From Pythium myriotylum (lineage: Eukaryota; Oomycota; Peronosporomycetes; Pythiales; Pythiaceae), in contig JALJCQ010000016.1 of the NCBI GenBank assembly GCA_023091665.1, positions 1 through 64,000 of the forward strand: 64,000 bases of DNA. Reading direction: 5' to 3'. Made by a program: the position numbers and the translations under genes. Positions within the stretch are counted from its first letter, which is position 1; each line of letters opens with the position of its first letter. Of the stretch, positions 1 to 12,913 are shown piece by piece. The notes under the pieces are model-generated. The model saw nothing but the letters and a program-made list of their open reading frames with translations. It was not told the origin of the DNA and made no database searches.

Positions 1-102
1 AGTCATCTGTGCAACGACAGATGCGACGGGTGCACCCAGCCGATCACGGCGACCAGCGCCAGCGCCAACGCCAGCGCACTCTGCTCTTGCCATGAGTCGG
101 CC

Positions 103-174
103 GTGAGAGCCGTGAGAGCCGCGAGAGCCGTGAGAGCCGCGAGAGCCGTGAGAGCCGTGAGAGCCGCGAGAGCC
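103..174 (+). repeat. 9-bp minisatellite GTGAGAGCC/GCGAGAGCC (unit 1)
   Basis: Eight tandem 9-bp copies, a mix of GTGAGAGCC and GCGAGAGCC. The homologous tract in other units has four to nine copies, and the order of GTG and GCG variants serves as a fingerprint for related units. Because the period is a multiple of three it keeps all frames open and creates Arg-Ala-Val or Arg-Leu-Ser style artefact ORFs. Confidence 0.95.
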
Positions 175-411
175 GTGAGGACCCATGGCGTCTTCTCCCA
201 TTCGTTACATGGTACATGGTGCATGGTACCTGGTCACCAGCGTCCGCGCATCCGTCTTCGATGGAGTCGCCATCCAGACAAGAGAGATGGTGCCTAGTCC
301 AAAGGTCCAAAGGTCCAACGGCCGTCGTTGGTGTCGTTGGTCTGGATTCGCCATAGTTCCATAGGTGTGCGTGCGAGCGTTCGTGGCGCGGTGGAGTGTG
401 ATGTGGTGGGG

Positions 412-475
412 TGGGGTAGGAGTTGGAGTGGGGTGGGGTGGGGGTGGGGTGGGGTGGGGTGGGAGTGGAGGGGCG
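412..475 (+). repeat. G-rich GGGGT repeat with G-quadruplex potential (unit 1)
   Basis: A run of GGGGT/GGGTG blocks on the plus strand, about 200 bp upstream of the tRNA gene. Many runs of three or four G with 1-nt spacers fit the G-quadruplex consensus. Copy number varies from unit to unit; it is longer in units 1, 2, 22, 24, 31 and 32. A purine-rich GTGGGAGAG repeat follows at about 545-590. Confidence 0.85.
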
Positions 476-651
476 AGTGAGAAGGATGGGAAAAACAGTG
501 GAGAGGCAGGGACGATGGCAAAGAGAGGCCAGGGAGGCCAGAGAGGTGGGAGAGGTGGGAGAGGTGGGAGAGGCGGGAGAGGTGGAAGAGAGGTGAGATG
601 TGAGTGTGGTGCAGGTATGTTGTGTGTTTTGGGGAGGGCTACCTTCGAACT

Positions 652-724
652 TCCCAGATAGTCTAGGTGGTTAGGATAGCTGGCTCTCACCCAGCAGACC
701 CGGGTTCGAGTCCCGGTTTGGGAA
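652..724 (+). tRNA. tRNA-Glu (CTC), array unit 1
   Basis: This 73-nt gene folds as a full cloverleaf. The acceptor strands TCCCAGA and TTTGGGA pair with one G-U, the discriminator base is A, the anticodon stem is GCTGG/CCAGC around the loop CTCTCAC (anticodon CTC, reading GAG), and the T stem is CCGGG/CCCGG around TTCGAGT. The Pol III A box (TAGTCTAGGTGG) and B box (GGTTCGAGTCC) are canonical. There is no intron and no encoded CCA. The sequence closely resembles eukaryotic cytosolic tRNA-Glu(CTC). Unit 1 spans 1-1213, is of the GACCAGC...CAACG type, and has 8 copies of the 9-bp repeat. Confidence 0.96.
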
Positions 725-726
725 CG

Positions 727-740
727 TTTTGCATCTTTTA
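727..740 (+). terminator. Pol III T-run terminator after the unit 1 tRNA
   Basis: The tRNA end is followed two bases later by TTTT (727-730), and a second TTTT lies at 737-740. A four-T run is the usual Pol III stop. The same GTTTTGCATCTTTT stretch follows every complete copy, so termination appears conserved even in copies with damaged tRNA bodies. Confidence 0.8.
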
Positions 741-1029
741 CCGCGCCCCGCAATGACAACCATGAACCTACCCTACCAGCTAGCCACCCACACACTCAAC
801 CGATCAACGACCCTACACAATCACCACCACCATCTCGCTCGGCCCAATGCTCCACACTTCACACCCAGCACCACTGTCCATGCCAACGATGCCTATGGCT
901 ATGCCAACTCCAACTCCGACCCCAATTGCGGCACAGACGTCAACACGCCAATACCACGCGGCCACCAACACGATGCTAGCGTCGACGTCGACGTCCACGT
1001 GACGCTTCATTCTCCTCTCGGACGTGTTA

Positions 1030-1033
<4 letters not shown>

Positions 1034-1103
<70 letters not shown>

Positions 1104-1161
1104 CTCTCTCTCTCTCTCTCTCCCTCCCACCTCTTTCTTTCTGTCTGTCTATCTTTCTTTA

Positions 1162-1213
<52 letters not shown>
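1034..1213 (+). repeat. (CT)n and (CA)n microsatellite pair (unit 1)
   Basis: A (CT)n tract of almost 90 bp, a 40-bp pyrimidine-rich spacer containing TTTCTTTCTGTCTGTC, then about 50 bp of (CA)n abutting the next unit. Every unit repeats this order. (CT)n ranges from about 28 bp (19731) to about 90 bp (28887, 32413). (CA)n ranges from about 25 bp (27822) upward. In about half the units the (CA)n tract carries a GCACACACAC interruption near its end. Confidence 0.95.
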
Positions 1214-1216
<3 letters not shown>

Positions 1217-1854
1217 CATCTGTGCAACGACAGATGCGACGGGTGCACCCAGCCGATCACGGCGATCAGCGCCAGCGCCAGCGCCAGCGCACTCTGCTCT
1301 TGCCATGAGTCGGCCGTGAGAGCCGTGAGAGCCGCGAGAGCCGTGAGAGCCGCGAGAGCCGTGAGAGCCGTGAGAGCCGCGAGAGCCGTGAGGACCCATG
1401 GCGTCTTCTCCCATTCGTTACATGGTACATGGTGCATGGTACCTGGTCACCAGCGTCCGCGCATCCGTCTTCGATGGAGTCGCCATCCAGACAAGAGAGA
1501 TGGTGCCTAGTCCAAAGGTCCAAAGGTCCAACGGCCGTCGTTGGTGTCGTTGGTCTGAATTCGCCATAGTTCCATAGGTGTGCGTGCGAGCGTTCGTGGC
1601 GCGGTGGAGTGTGATGTGGTGGGGTGGGGTAGGAGTTGGAGTGGGGTGGGGTGGGGTGGGGTGGGGTGGGGTGGGAGTGGAGGGGCGAGTGAGAAGGATG
1701 GGAAAAACAGTGGAGAGGCAGGGACGATGGCAAAGAGAGGCCAGGGAGGCCAGAGAGGTGGGAGAGGTGGGAGAGGTGGGAGAGGTGGAAGAGAGGTGAG
1801 AGGTGAGTGTGGTGCAGGTATGTTGTGTGTTTTGGGGAGGGCTACCTTCGAACT

Positions 1855-1927
1855 TCCCAGATAGTCTAGGTGGTTAGGATAGCTGGCTCTCACCCAGCAG
1901 ACCCGGGTTCGAGTCCCGGTTTGGGAA
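1855..1927 (+). tRNA. tRNA-Glu (CTC), unit 2
   Basis: Identical to the copy at 652. Unit 2 spans 1214-2418 and has 8 copies of the 9-bp repeat. Confidence 0.95.
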
Positions 1928-2234
1928 CGTTTTGCATCTTTTACCGCGCCCCGCAATGACAACCATGAACCTACCCTACCAGCTAGCCACCCACACACTC
2001 AACCGATCAACGACCCTACACAATCACCACCACCATCTCGCTCGGCCCAATGCTCCACACTTCACACCCAGCACCACTGTCCATGCCAACACGATGCCTA
2101 TGGCTATGCCAACTCCAACTCCGACCCCAATTGCGGCACAGACGTCAACACGCCAATACCACGCGGCCACCAACACGATGCTAGCGTCGACGTCGACGTC
2201 CACGTGACGCTTCATTCTCCTCTCGGACGTGTTA

Positions 2235-2311
<77 letters not shown>

Positions 2312-2346
2312 CCACCTCTTTCTTTCTGTCTGTCTATCTTTCTTTA

Positions 2347-2415
<69 letters not shown>

Positions 2416-3025
2416 CACAGTCATCTGTGCAACGACAGATGCGACGGGTGCACCCAGCCGATCACGGCGATCAGCGCCAGCGCCAGCGCCAGCGCACTCT
2501 GCTCTTGCCATGAGTCGGCCGTGAGAGCCGTGAGAGCCGTGAGAGCCGTGAGAGCCGCGAGAGCCGTGAGGACCCATGGCGTCTTCTCCCATTCGTTACA
2601 TGGTACATGGTGCATGGTACCTGGTCACCAGCGTCCGCGCATCCGTCTTCGATGGAGTCGCCATCCAGACAAGAGAGATGGTGCCTAGTCCAAAGGTCCA
2701 AAGGTCCAAAGGTCCAACGGCCGTCGTTGGTGTCGTTGGTCTGAATTCGCCATAGTTCCATAGGTGTGCGTGCGAGCGTTCGTGGCGCGGTGGAGTGTGA
2801 TGTGGTGGGGTGGGGTAGGAGTTGGAGTGGGGTGGGGTGGGGTGGGAGTGGAGGGGCGAGTGAGAAGGATGGGAAAAACAGTGGAGAGGCAGGGACGATG
2901 GCAAAGAGAGGCCAGGGAGGCCAGAGAGGTGGGAGAGGTGGGAAAGGTGGGAGAGGTGGAAGAGAGGTGAGAGGTGAGTGTGGTGCAGGTATGTTGTGTG
3001 TTTTGGGGAGGGCTACCTTCGAACT

Positions 3026-3097
3026 TCCAGATAGTCTAGGTGGTTAGGATAGCTGGCTCTCACCCAGCAGACCCGGGTTCGAGTCCCGGTTTGGGAA
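3026..3097 (+). tRNA. tRNA-Glu (CTC), unit 3, one C missing in acceptor stem
   Basis: 72 nt: the 5' acceptor strand has CC where other copies have CCC. Shifting the start one base upstream (3025) restores a 7-bp stem with two G-U pairs, so function is not excluded. Unit 3 spans 2419-3533, has 5 copies of the 9-bp repeat, and carries a 25-bp deletion downstream that is shared with units 18 and 19. Confidence 0.8.
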
Positions 3098-3379
3098 CGT
3101 TTTGCATCTTTTACCGCGCCCCGCAATGACAACCATGAACCTACCCTACCAGCTAGCCACCCACACAATCACCACCACCATCTCGCTCGGCCCAATGCTC
3201 CACACTTCACACCCAGCACCACTGTCCATGCCAACACGATGCCTATGGCTATGCCAACTCCAACTCCGACCCCAATTGCGGCACAGACGTCAACACGCCA
3301 ATACCACGCGGCCACCAACACGATGCTAGCGTCGACGTCGACGTCCACGTGACGCTTCATTCTCCTCTCGGACGTGTTA

Positions 3380-3458
<79 letters not shown>

Positions 3459-3493
3459 CCACCTCTTTCTTTCTGTCTGTCTATCTTTCTTTA

Positions 3494-3536
<43 letters not shown>

Positions 3537-4178
3537 CATCTGTGCAACGACAGATGCGACGGGTGCACCCAGCCGATCACGGCGATCAGCGCCAGCGCCA
3601 GCGCCAGCGCACTCTGCTCTTGCCATGAGTCGGCCGTGAGAGCCGTGAGAGCCGCGAGAGCCGTGAGAGCCGCGAGAGCCGTGAGAGCCGTGAGAGCCGC
3701 GAGAGCCGTGAGGACCCATGGCGTCTTCTCCCATTCGTTACATGGTACATGGTGCATGGTACCTGGTCACCAGCGTCCGCGCATCCGTCTTCGATGGAGT
3801 CGCCATCCAGACAAGAGAGATGGTGCCTAGTCCAAAGGTCCAAAGGTCCAAAGGTCCAACGGCCGTCGTTGGTGTCGTTGGTCTGAATTCGCCATAGTTC
3901 CATAGGTGTGCGTGCGAGCGTTCGTGGCGCGGTGGAGTGTGATGTGGTGGGGTGGGGTAGGAGTTGGAGTGGGGTGGGGTGGGGTGGGAGTGGGGTGGGA
4001 GTGGAGGGGCGAGTGAGAAGGATGGGGAAAACAGTGGAGAGGCAGGGACGATGGCAAAGAGAGGCCAGGGAGGCCAGAGAGGTGGGAGAGGTGGGAGAGG
4101 TGGGAGAGGTGGAAGAGAGGTGAGAGGTGAGTGTGGTGCAGGTATGTTGTGTGTTTTGGGGAGGGCTACCTTCGAACT

Positions 4179-4250
4179 TCCCAGATAGTCTAGGTGGTTA
4201 GGATAGCTGGCTCTCACCAGCAGACCCGGGTTCGAGTCCCGGTTTGGGAA
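4179..4250 (+). tRNA. tRNA-Glu, unit 4, six-base anticodon loop (likely defective)
   Basis: 72 nt: one C is missing at the 3' side of the anticodon loop (CTCTCA instead of CTCTCAC). The loop has six bases and CTC is out of normal register. Both Pol III boxes are intact, so it could be transcribed but probably not used in translation. Unit 4 spans 3534-4719 and has 8 copies of the 9-bp repeat. Confidence 0.75.
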
Positions 4251-4557
4251 CGTTTTGCATCTTTTACCGCGCCCCGCAATGACAACCATGAACCTACCCT
4301 ACCAGCTAGCCACCCACACACTCAACCGATCAACGACCCTACACAATCACCACCACCATCTCGCTCGGCCCAATGCTCCACACTTCACACCCAGCACCAC
4401 TGTCCATGCCAACACGATGCCTATGGCTATGCCAACTCCAACTCCGACCCCAATTGCGGCACAGACGTCAACACGCCAATACCACGCGGCCACCAACACG
4501 ATGCTAGCGTCGACGTCGACGTCCACGTGACGCTTCATTCTCCTCTCGGACGTGTTA

Positions 4558-4626
<69 letters not shown>

Positions 4627-4661
4627 CCACCTCTTTCTTTCTGTCTGTCTATCTTTCTTTA

Positions 4662-4716
<55 letters not shown>

Positions 4717-5326
4717 CACAGTCATCTGTGCAACGACAGATGCGACGGGTGCACCCAGCCGATCACGGCGATCAGCGCCAGCGCCAGCGCCAGCGCACTC
4801 TGCTCTTGCCATGAGTCGGCCGTGAGAGCCGTGAGAGCCGTGAGAGCCGTGAGAGCCGCGAGAGCCGTGAGGACCCATGGCGTCTTCTCCCATTCGTTAC
4901 ATGGTACATGGTGCATGGTACCTGGTCACCAGCGTCCGCGCATCCGTCTTCGATGGAGTCGCCATCCAGACAAGAGAGATGGTGCCTAGTCCAAAGGTCC
5001 AAAGGTCCAAAGGTCCAACGGCCGTCGTTGGTGTCGTTGGTCTGAATTCGCCATAGTTCCATAGGTGTGCGTGCGAGCGTTCGTGGCGCGGTGGAGTGTG
5101 ATGTGGTGGGGTGGGGTAGGAGTTGGAGTGGGGTGGGGTGGGGTGGGAGTGGAGGGGCGAGTGAGAAGGATGGGAAAAACAGTGGAGAGGCAGGGACGAT
5201 GGCAAAGAGAGGCCAGGGAGGCCAGAGAGGTGGGAGAGGTGGGAAAGGTGGGAGAGGTGGAAGAGAGGTGAGAGGTGAGTGTGGTGCAGGTATGTTGTGT
5301 GTTTTGGGGAGGGCTACCTTCGAACT

Positions 5327-5398
5327 TCCCAGATAGTCTAGGTGGTTAGGATAGCTGGCTCTCACCCAGCAGACCCGGGTTCGAGTCCGGTTTGGGAA
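5327..5398 (+). tRNA. tRNA-Glu (CTC), unit 5, one C missing in T stem (likely defective)
   Basis: 72 nt: GTCCGG replaces GTCCCGG, removing one base pair of the T stem just after the B box. It is the third consecutive copy with a single C lost from a CCC run. Unit 5 spans 4720-5867 and has 5 copies of the 9-bp repeat. Confidence 0.75.
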
Positions 5399-5705
5399 CG
5401 TTTTGCATCTTTTACCGCGCCCCGCAATGACAACCATGAACCTACCCTACCAGCTAGCCACCCACACACTCAACCGATCAACGACCCTACACAATCACCA
5501 CCACCATCTCGCTCGGCCCAATGCTCCACACTTCACACCCAGCACCACTGTCCATGCCAACACGATGCCTATGGCTATGCCAACTCCAACTCCGACCCCA
5601 ATTGCGGCACAGACGTCAACACGCCAATACCACGCGGCCACCAACACGATGCTAGCGTCGACGTCGACGTCCACGTGACGCTTCATTCTCCTCTCGGACG
5701 TGTTA

Positions 5706-5770
<65 letters not shown>

Positions 5771-5805
5771 CCACCTCTTTCTTTCTGTCTGTCTATCTTT
5801 CTTTA

Positions 5806-5864
<59 letters not shown>

Positions 5865-6493
5865 CACAGTCATCTGTGCAACGACAGATGCGACGGGTGC
5901 ACCCAGCCGATCACGGCGATCAGCGCCAGCGCCAGCGCCAGCGCACTCTGCTCTTGCCATGAGTCGGCCGTGAGAGCCGTGAGAGCCGTGAGAGCCGTGA
6001 GAGCCGCGAGAGCCGTGAGAGCCGTGAGAGCCGCGAGAGCCGTGAGGACCCATGGCGTCTTCTCCCATTCGTTACATGGTACATGGTGCATGGTACCTGG
6101 TCACCAGCGTCCGCGCATCCGTCTTCGATGGAGTCGCCATCCAGACAAGAGAGATGGTGCCTAGTCCAAAGGTCCAAAGGTCCAACGGCCGTCGTTGGTG
6201 TCGTTGGTCTGAATTCGCCATAGTTCCATAGGTGTGCGTGCGAGCGTTCGTGGCGCGGTGGAGTGTGATGTGGTGGGGTGGGGTAGGAGTTGGAGTGGGG
6301 TGGGGTGGGGTGGGAGTGGAGGGGCGAGTGAGAAGGATGGGAAAAACAGTGGAGAGGCAGGGACGATGGCAAAGAGAGGCCAGGGAGGCCAGAGAGGTGG
6401 GAGAGGTGGGAGAGGTGGGAAAGGTGGAAGAGAGGTGAGAGGTGAGTGTGGTGCAGGTATGTTGTGTGTTTTGGGGAGGGCTACCTTCGAACT

Positions 6494-6566
6494 TCCCAGA
6501 TAGTCTAGGTGGTTAGGATAGCTGGCTCTCACCCAGCAGACCCGGGTTCGAGTCCCGGTTTGGGAA
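6494..6566 (+). tRNA. tRNA-Glu (CTC), unit 6
   Basis: Full-length 73-nt copy. Unit 6 spans 5868-7038; 8 copies of the 9-bp repeat. Its (CA)n tract has an extra A (AACAC) near 7023. Confidence 0.95.
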
Positions 6567-6873
6567 CGTTTTGCATCTTTTACCGCGCCCCGCAATGACA
6601 ACCATGAACCTACCCTACCAGCTAGCCACCCACACACTCAACCGATCAACGACCCTACACAATCACCACCACCATCTCGCTCGGCCCAATGCTCCACACT
6701 TCACACCCAGCACCACTGTCCATGCCAACACGATGCCTATGGCTATGCCAACTCCAACTCCGACCCCAATTGCGGCACAGACGTCAACACGCCAATACCA
6801 CGCGGCCACCAACACGATGCTAGCGTCGACGTCGACGTCCACGTGACGCTTCATTCTCCTCTCGGACGTGTTA

Positions 6874-6944
<71 letters not shown>

Positions 6945-6979
6945 CCACCTCTTTCTTTCTGTCTGTCTATCTTTCTTTA

Positions 6980-7025
<46 letters not shown>

Positions 7026-7672
7026 CACGCACACACACAGTCATCTGTGCAACGACAGATGCGACGGGTGCACCCAGCCGATCACGGCGATCAGCGCCAG
7101 CGCCAGCGCCAGCGCACTCTGCTCTTGCCATGAGTCGGCCGTGAGAGCCGTGAGAGCCGTGAGAGCCGTGAGAGCCGCGAGAGCCGTGAGAGCCGTGAGA
7201 GCCGCGAGAGCCGTGAGGACCCATGGCGTCTTCTCCCATTCGTTACATGGTACATGGTGCATGGTACCTGGTCACCAGCGTCCGCGCATCCGTCTTCGAT
7301 GGAGTCGCCATCCAGACAAGAGAGATGGTGCCTAGTCCAAAGGTCCAAAGGTCCAAAGGTCCAACGGCCGTCGTTGGTGTCGTTGGTCTGAATTCGCCAT
7401 AGTTCCATAGGTGTGCGTGCGAGCGTTCGTGGCGCGGTGGAGTGTGATGTGGTGGGGTGGGGTAGGAGTTGGAGTGGGGTGGGGTGGGGTGGGAGTGGAG
7501 GGGCGAGTGAGAAGGATGGGAAAAACAGTGGAGAGGCAGGGACGATGGCAAAGAGAGGCCAGGGAGGCCAGAGAGGTGGGAGAGGTGGGAGAGGTGGGAA
7601 AGGTGGAAGAGAGGTGAGAGGTGAGTGTGGTGCAGGTATGTTGTGTGTTTTGGGGAGGGCTACCTTCGAACT

Positions 7673-7745
7673 TCCCAGATAGTCTAGGTGGTTAGGATAG
7701 CTGGCTCTCACCCAGCAGACCCGGGTTCGAGTCCCGGTTTGGGAA
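7673..7745 (+). tRNA. tRNA-Glu (CTC), unit 7
   Basis: Full-length copy. Unit 7 spans 7039-8217; 8 copies of the 9-bp repeat. Confidence 0.95.
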
Positions 7746-8052
7746 CGTTTTGCATCTTTTACCGCGCCCCGCAATGACAACCATGAACCTACCCTACCAG
7801 CTAGCCACCCACACACTCAACCGATCAACGACCCTACACAATCACCACCACCATCTCGCTCGGCCCAATGCTCCACACTTCACACCCAGCACCACTGTCC
7901 ATGCCAACACGATGCCTATGGCTATGCCAACTCCAACTCCGACCCCAATTGCGGCACAGACGTCAACACGCCAATACCACGCGGCCACCAACACGATGCT
8001 AGCGTCGACGTCGACGTCCACGTGACGCTTCATTCTCCTCTCGGACGTGTTA

Positions 8053-8122
<70 letters not shown>

Positions 8123-8157
8123 CCACCTCTTTCTTTCTGTCTGTCTATCTTTCTTTA

Positions 8158-8214
<57 letters not shown>

Positions 8215-8851
8215 CACAGTCATCTGTGCAACGACAGATGCGACGGGTGCACCCAGCCGATCACGGCGATCAGCGCCAGCGCCAGCGCCAGCGCACTCTG
8301 CTCTTGCCATGAGTCGGCCGTGAGAGCCGTGAGAGCCGTGAGAGCCGTGAGAGCCGCGAGAGCCGTGAGAGCCGTGAGAGCCGCGAGAGCCGTGAGGACC
8401 CATGGCGTCTTCTCCCATTCGTTACATGGTACATGGTGCATGGTACCTGGTCACCAGCGTCCGCGCATCCGTCTTCGATGGAGTCGCCATCCAGACAAGA
8501 GAGATGGTGCCTAGTCCAAAGGTCCAAAGGTCCAAAGGTCCAACGGCCGTCGTTGGTGTCGTTGGTCTGAATTCGCCATAGTTCCATAGGTGTGCGTGCG
8601 AGCGTTCGTGGCGCGGTGGAGTGTGATGTGGTGGGGTGGGGTAGGAGTTGGAGTGGGGTGGGGTGGGGTGGGAGTGGAGGGGCGAGTGAGAAGGATGGGA
8701 AAAACAGTGGAGAGGCAGGGACGATGGCAAAGAGAGGCCAGGGAGGCCAGAGAGGTGGGAGAGGTGGGAAAGGTGGGAGAGGTGGAAGAGAGGTGAGAGG
8801 TGAGTGTGGTGCAGGTATGTTGTGTGTTTTGGGGAGGGCTACCTTCGAACT

Positions 8852-8924
8852 TCCCAGATAGTCTAGGTGGTTAGGATAGCTGGCTCTCACCCAGCAGACC
8901 CGGGTTCGAGTCCCGGTTTGGGAA
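8852..8924 (+). tRNA. tRNA-Glu (CTC), unit 8
   Basis: Full-length copy. Unit 8 spans 8218-9409; 8 copies of the 9-bp repeat. Confidence 0.95.
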
Positions 8925-9231
8925 CGTTTTGCATCTTTTACCGCGCCCCGCAATGACAACCATGAACCTACCCTACCAGCTAGCCACCCACACACTCAAC
9001 CGATCAACGACCCTACACAATCACCACCACCATCTCGCTCGGCCCAATGCTCCACACTTCACACCCAGCACCACTGTCCATGCCAACACGATGCCTATGG
9101 CTATGCCAACTCCAACTCCGACCCCAATTGCGGCACAGACGTCAACACGCCAATACCACGCGGCCACCAACACGATGCTAGCGTCGACGTCGACGTCCAC
9201 GTGACGCTTCATTCTCCTCTCGGACGTGTTA

Positions 9232-9308
<77 letters not shown>

Positions 9309-9343
9309 CCACCTCTTTCTTTCTGTCTGTCTATCTTTCTTTA

Positions 9344-9406
<63 letters not shown>

Positions 9407-10016
9407 CACAGTCATCTGTGCAACGACAGATGCGACGGGTGCACCCAGCCGATCACGGCGATCAGCGCCAGCGCCAGCGCCAGCGCACTCTGCTCTTGCC
9501 ATGAGTCGGCCGTGAGAGCCGTGAGAGCCGTGAGAGCCGTGAGAGCCGCGAGAGCCGTGAGGACCCATGGCGTCTTCTCCCATTCGTTACATGGTACATG
9601 GTGCATGGTACCTGGTCACCAGCGTCCGCGCATCCGTCTTCGATGGAGTCGCCATCCAGACAAGAGAGATGGTGCCTAGTCCAAAGGTCCAAAGGTCCAA
9701 AGGTCCAACGGCCGTCGTTGGTGTCGTTGGTCTGAATTCGCCATAGTTCCATAGGTGTGCGTGCGAGCGTTCGTGGCGCGGTGGAGTGTGATGTGGTGGG
9801 GTGGGGTAGGAGTTGGAGTGGGGTGGGGTGGGGTGGGAGTGGAGGGGCGAGTGAGAAGGATGGGAAAAACAGTGGAGAGGCAGGGACGATGGCAAAGAGA
9901 GGCCAGGGAGGCCAGAGAGGTGGGAGAGGTGGGAAAGGTGGGAGAGGTGGAAGAGAGGTGAGAGGTGAGTGTGGTGCAGGTATGTTGTGTGTTTTGGGGA
10001 GGGCTACCTTCGAACT

Positions 10017-10089
10017 TCCCAGATAGTCTAGGTGGTTAGGATAGCTGGCTCTCACCCAGCAGACCCGGGTTCGAGTCCCGGTTTGGGAA
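10017..10089 (+). tRNA. tRNA-Glu (CTC), unit 9
   Basis: Full-length copy. Unit 9 spans 9410-10586; 5 copies of the 9-bp repeat. Units 9, 10 and 11 look nearly identical and are probably a recent triplication. Confidence 0.95.
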
Positions 10090-10396
10090 CGTTTTGCATC
10101 TTTTACCGCGCCCCGCAATGACAACCATGAACCTACCCTACCAGCTAGCCACCCACACACTCAACCGATCAACGACCCTACACAATCACCACCACCATCT
10201 CGCTCGGCCCAATGCTCCACACTTCACACCCAGCACCACTGTCCATGCCAACACGATGCCTATGGCTATGCCAACTCCAACTCCGACCCCAATTGCGGCA
10301 CAGACGTCAACACGCCAATACCACGCGGCCACCAACACGATGCTAGCGTCGACGTCGACGTCCACGTGACGCTTCATTCTCCTCTCGGACGTGTTA

Positions 10397-10477
<81 letters not shown>

Positions 10478-10512
10478 CCACCTCTTTCTTTCTGTCTGTC
10501 TATCTTTCTTTA

Positions 10513-10583
<71 letters not shown>

Positions 10584-11193
10584 CACAGTCATCTGTGCAA
10601 CGACAGATGCGACGGGTGCACCCAGCCGATCACGGCGATCAGCGCCAGCGCCAGCGCCAGCGCACTCTGCTCTTGCCATGAGTCGGCCGTGAGAGCCGTG
10701 AGAGCCGTGAGAGCCGTGAGAGCCGCGAGAGCCGTGAGGACCCATGGCGTCTTCTCCCATTCGTTACATGGTACATGGTGCATGGTACCTGGTCACCAGC
10801 GTCCGCGCATCCGTCTTCGATGGAGTCGCCATCCAGACAAGAGAGATGGTGCCTAGTCCAAAGGTCCAAAGGTCCAAAGGTCCAACGGCCGTCGTTGGTG
10901 TCGTTGGTCTGAATTCGCCATAGTTCCATAGGTGTGCGTGCGAGCGTTCGTGGCGCGGTGGAGTGTGATGTGGTGGGGTGGGGTAGGAGTTGGAGTGGGG
11001 TGGGGTGGGGTGGGAGTGGAGGGGCGAGTGAGAAGGATGGGAAAAACAGTGGAGAGGCAGGGACGATGGCAAAGAGAGGCCAGGGAGGCCAGAGAGGTGG
11101 GAGAGGTGGGAAAGGTGGGAGAGGTGGAAGAGAGGTGAGAGGTGAGTGTGGTGCAGGTATGTTGTGTGTTTTGGGGAGGGCTACCTTCGAACT

Positions 11194-11266
11194 TCCCAGA
11201 TAGTCTAGGTGGTTAGGATAGCTGGCTCTCACCCAGCAGACCCGGGTTCGAGTCCCGGTTTGGGAA
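11194..11266 (+). tRNA. tRNA-Glu (CTC), unit 10
   Basis: Full-length copy. Unit 10 spans 10587-11765; 5 copies of the 9-bp repeat. Confidence 0.95.
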
Positions 11267-11573
11267 CGTTTTGCATCTTTTACCGCGCCCCGCAATGACA
11301 ACCATGAACCTACCCTACCAGCTAGCCACCCACACACTCAACCGATCAACGACCCTACACAATCACCACCACCATCTCGCTCGGCCCAATGCTCCACACT
11401 TCACACCCAGCACCACTGTCCATGCCAACACGATGCCTATGGCTATGCCAACTCCAACTCCGACCCCAATTGCGGCACAGACGTCAACACGCCAATACCA
11501 CGCGGCCACCAACACGATGCTAGCGTCGACGTCGACGTCCACGTGACGCTTCATTCTCCTCTCGGACGTGTTA

Positions 11574-11656
<83 letters not shown>

Positions 11657-11691
11657 CCACCTCTTTCTTTCTGTCTGTCTATCTTTCTTTA

Positions 11692-11762
<71 letters not shown>

Positions 11763-12372
11763 CACAGTCATCTGTGCAACGACAGATGCGACGGGTGCAC
11801 CCAGCCGATCACGGCGATCAGCGCCAGCGCCAGCGCCAGCGCACTCTGCTCTTGCCATGAGTCGGCCGTGAGAGCCGTGAGAGCCGTGAGAGCCGTGAGA
11901 GCCGCGAGAGCCGTGAGGACCCATGGCGTCTTCTCCCATTCGTTACATGGTACATGGTGCATGGTACCTGGTCACCAGCGTCCGCGCATCCGTCTTCGAT
12001 GGAGTCGCCATCCAGACAAGAGAGATGGTGCCTAGTCCAAAGGTCCAAAGGTCCAAAGGTCCAACGGCCGTCGTTGGTGTCGTTGGTCTGAATTCGCCAT
12101 AGTTCCATAGGTGTGCGTGCGAGCGTTCGTGGCGCGGTGGAGTGTGATGTGGTGGGGTGGGGTAGGAGTTGGAGTGGGGTGGGGTGGGGTGGGAGTGGAG
12201 GGGCGAGTGAGAAGGATGGGAAAAACAGTGGAGAGGCAGGGACGATGGCAAAGAGAGGCCAGGGAGGCCAGAGAGGTGGGAGAGGTGGGAAAGGTGGGAG
12301 AGGTGGAAGAGAGGTGAGAGGTGAGTGTGGTGCAGGTATGTTGTGTGTTTTGGGGAGGGCTACCTTCGAACT

Positions 12373-12445
12373 TCCCAGATAGTCTAGGTGGTTAGGATAG
12401 CTGGCTCTCACCCAGCAGACCCGGGTTCGAGTCCCGGTTTGGGAA
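12373..12445 (+). tRNA. tRNA-Glu (CTC), unit 11
   Basis: Full-length copy. Unit 11 spans 11766-12910; 5 copies of the 9-bp repeat. Its (CA)n tract is short and lacks the GCACACACAC interruption. Confidence 0.95.
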
Positions 12446-12752
12446 CGTTTTGCATCTTTTACCGCGCCCCGCAATGACAACCATGAACCTACCCTACCAG
12501 CTAGCCACCCACACACTCAACCGATCAACGACCCTACACAATCACCACCACCATCTCGCTCGGCCCAATGCTCCACACTTCACACCCAGCACCACTGTCC
12601 ATGCCAACACGATGCCTATGGCTATGCCAACTCCAACTCCGACCCCAATTGCGGCACAGACGTCAACACGCCAATACCACGCGGCCACCAACACGATGCT
12701 AGCGTCGACGTCGACGTCCACGTGACGCTTCATTCTCCTCTCGGACGTGTTA

Positions 12753-12835
<83 letters not shown>

Positions 12836-12870
12836 CCACCTCTTTCTTTCTGTCTGTCTATCTTTCTTTA

Positions 12871-12913
<43 letters not shown>

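Noticed and set aside
412..475. Telomere-like GGGGT repeat
   Set aside because: It is short, internal, present in every unit and not at a sequence end; a telomere is not supported.
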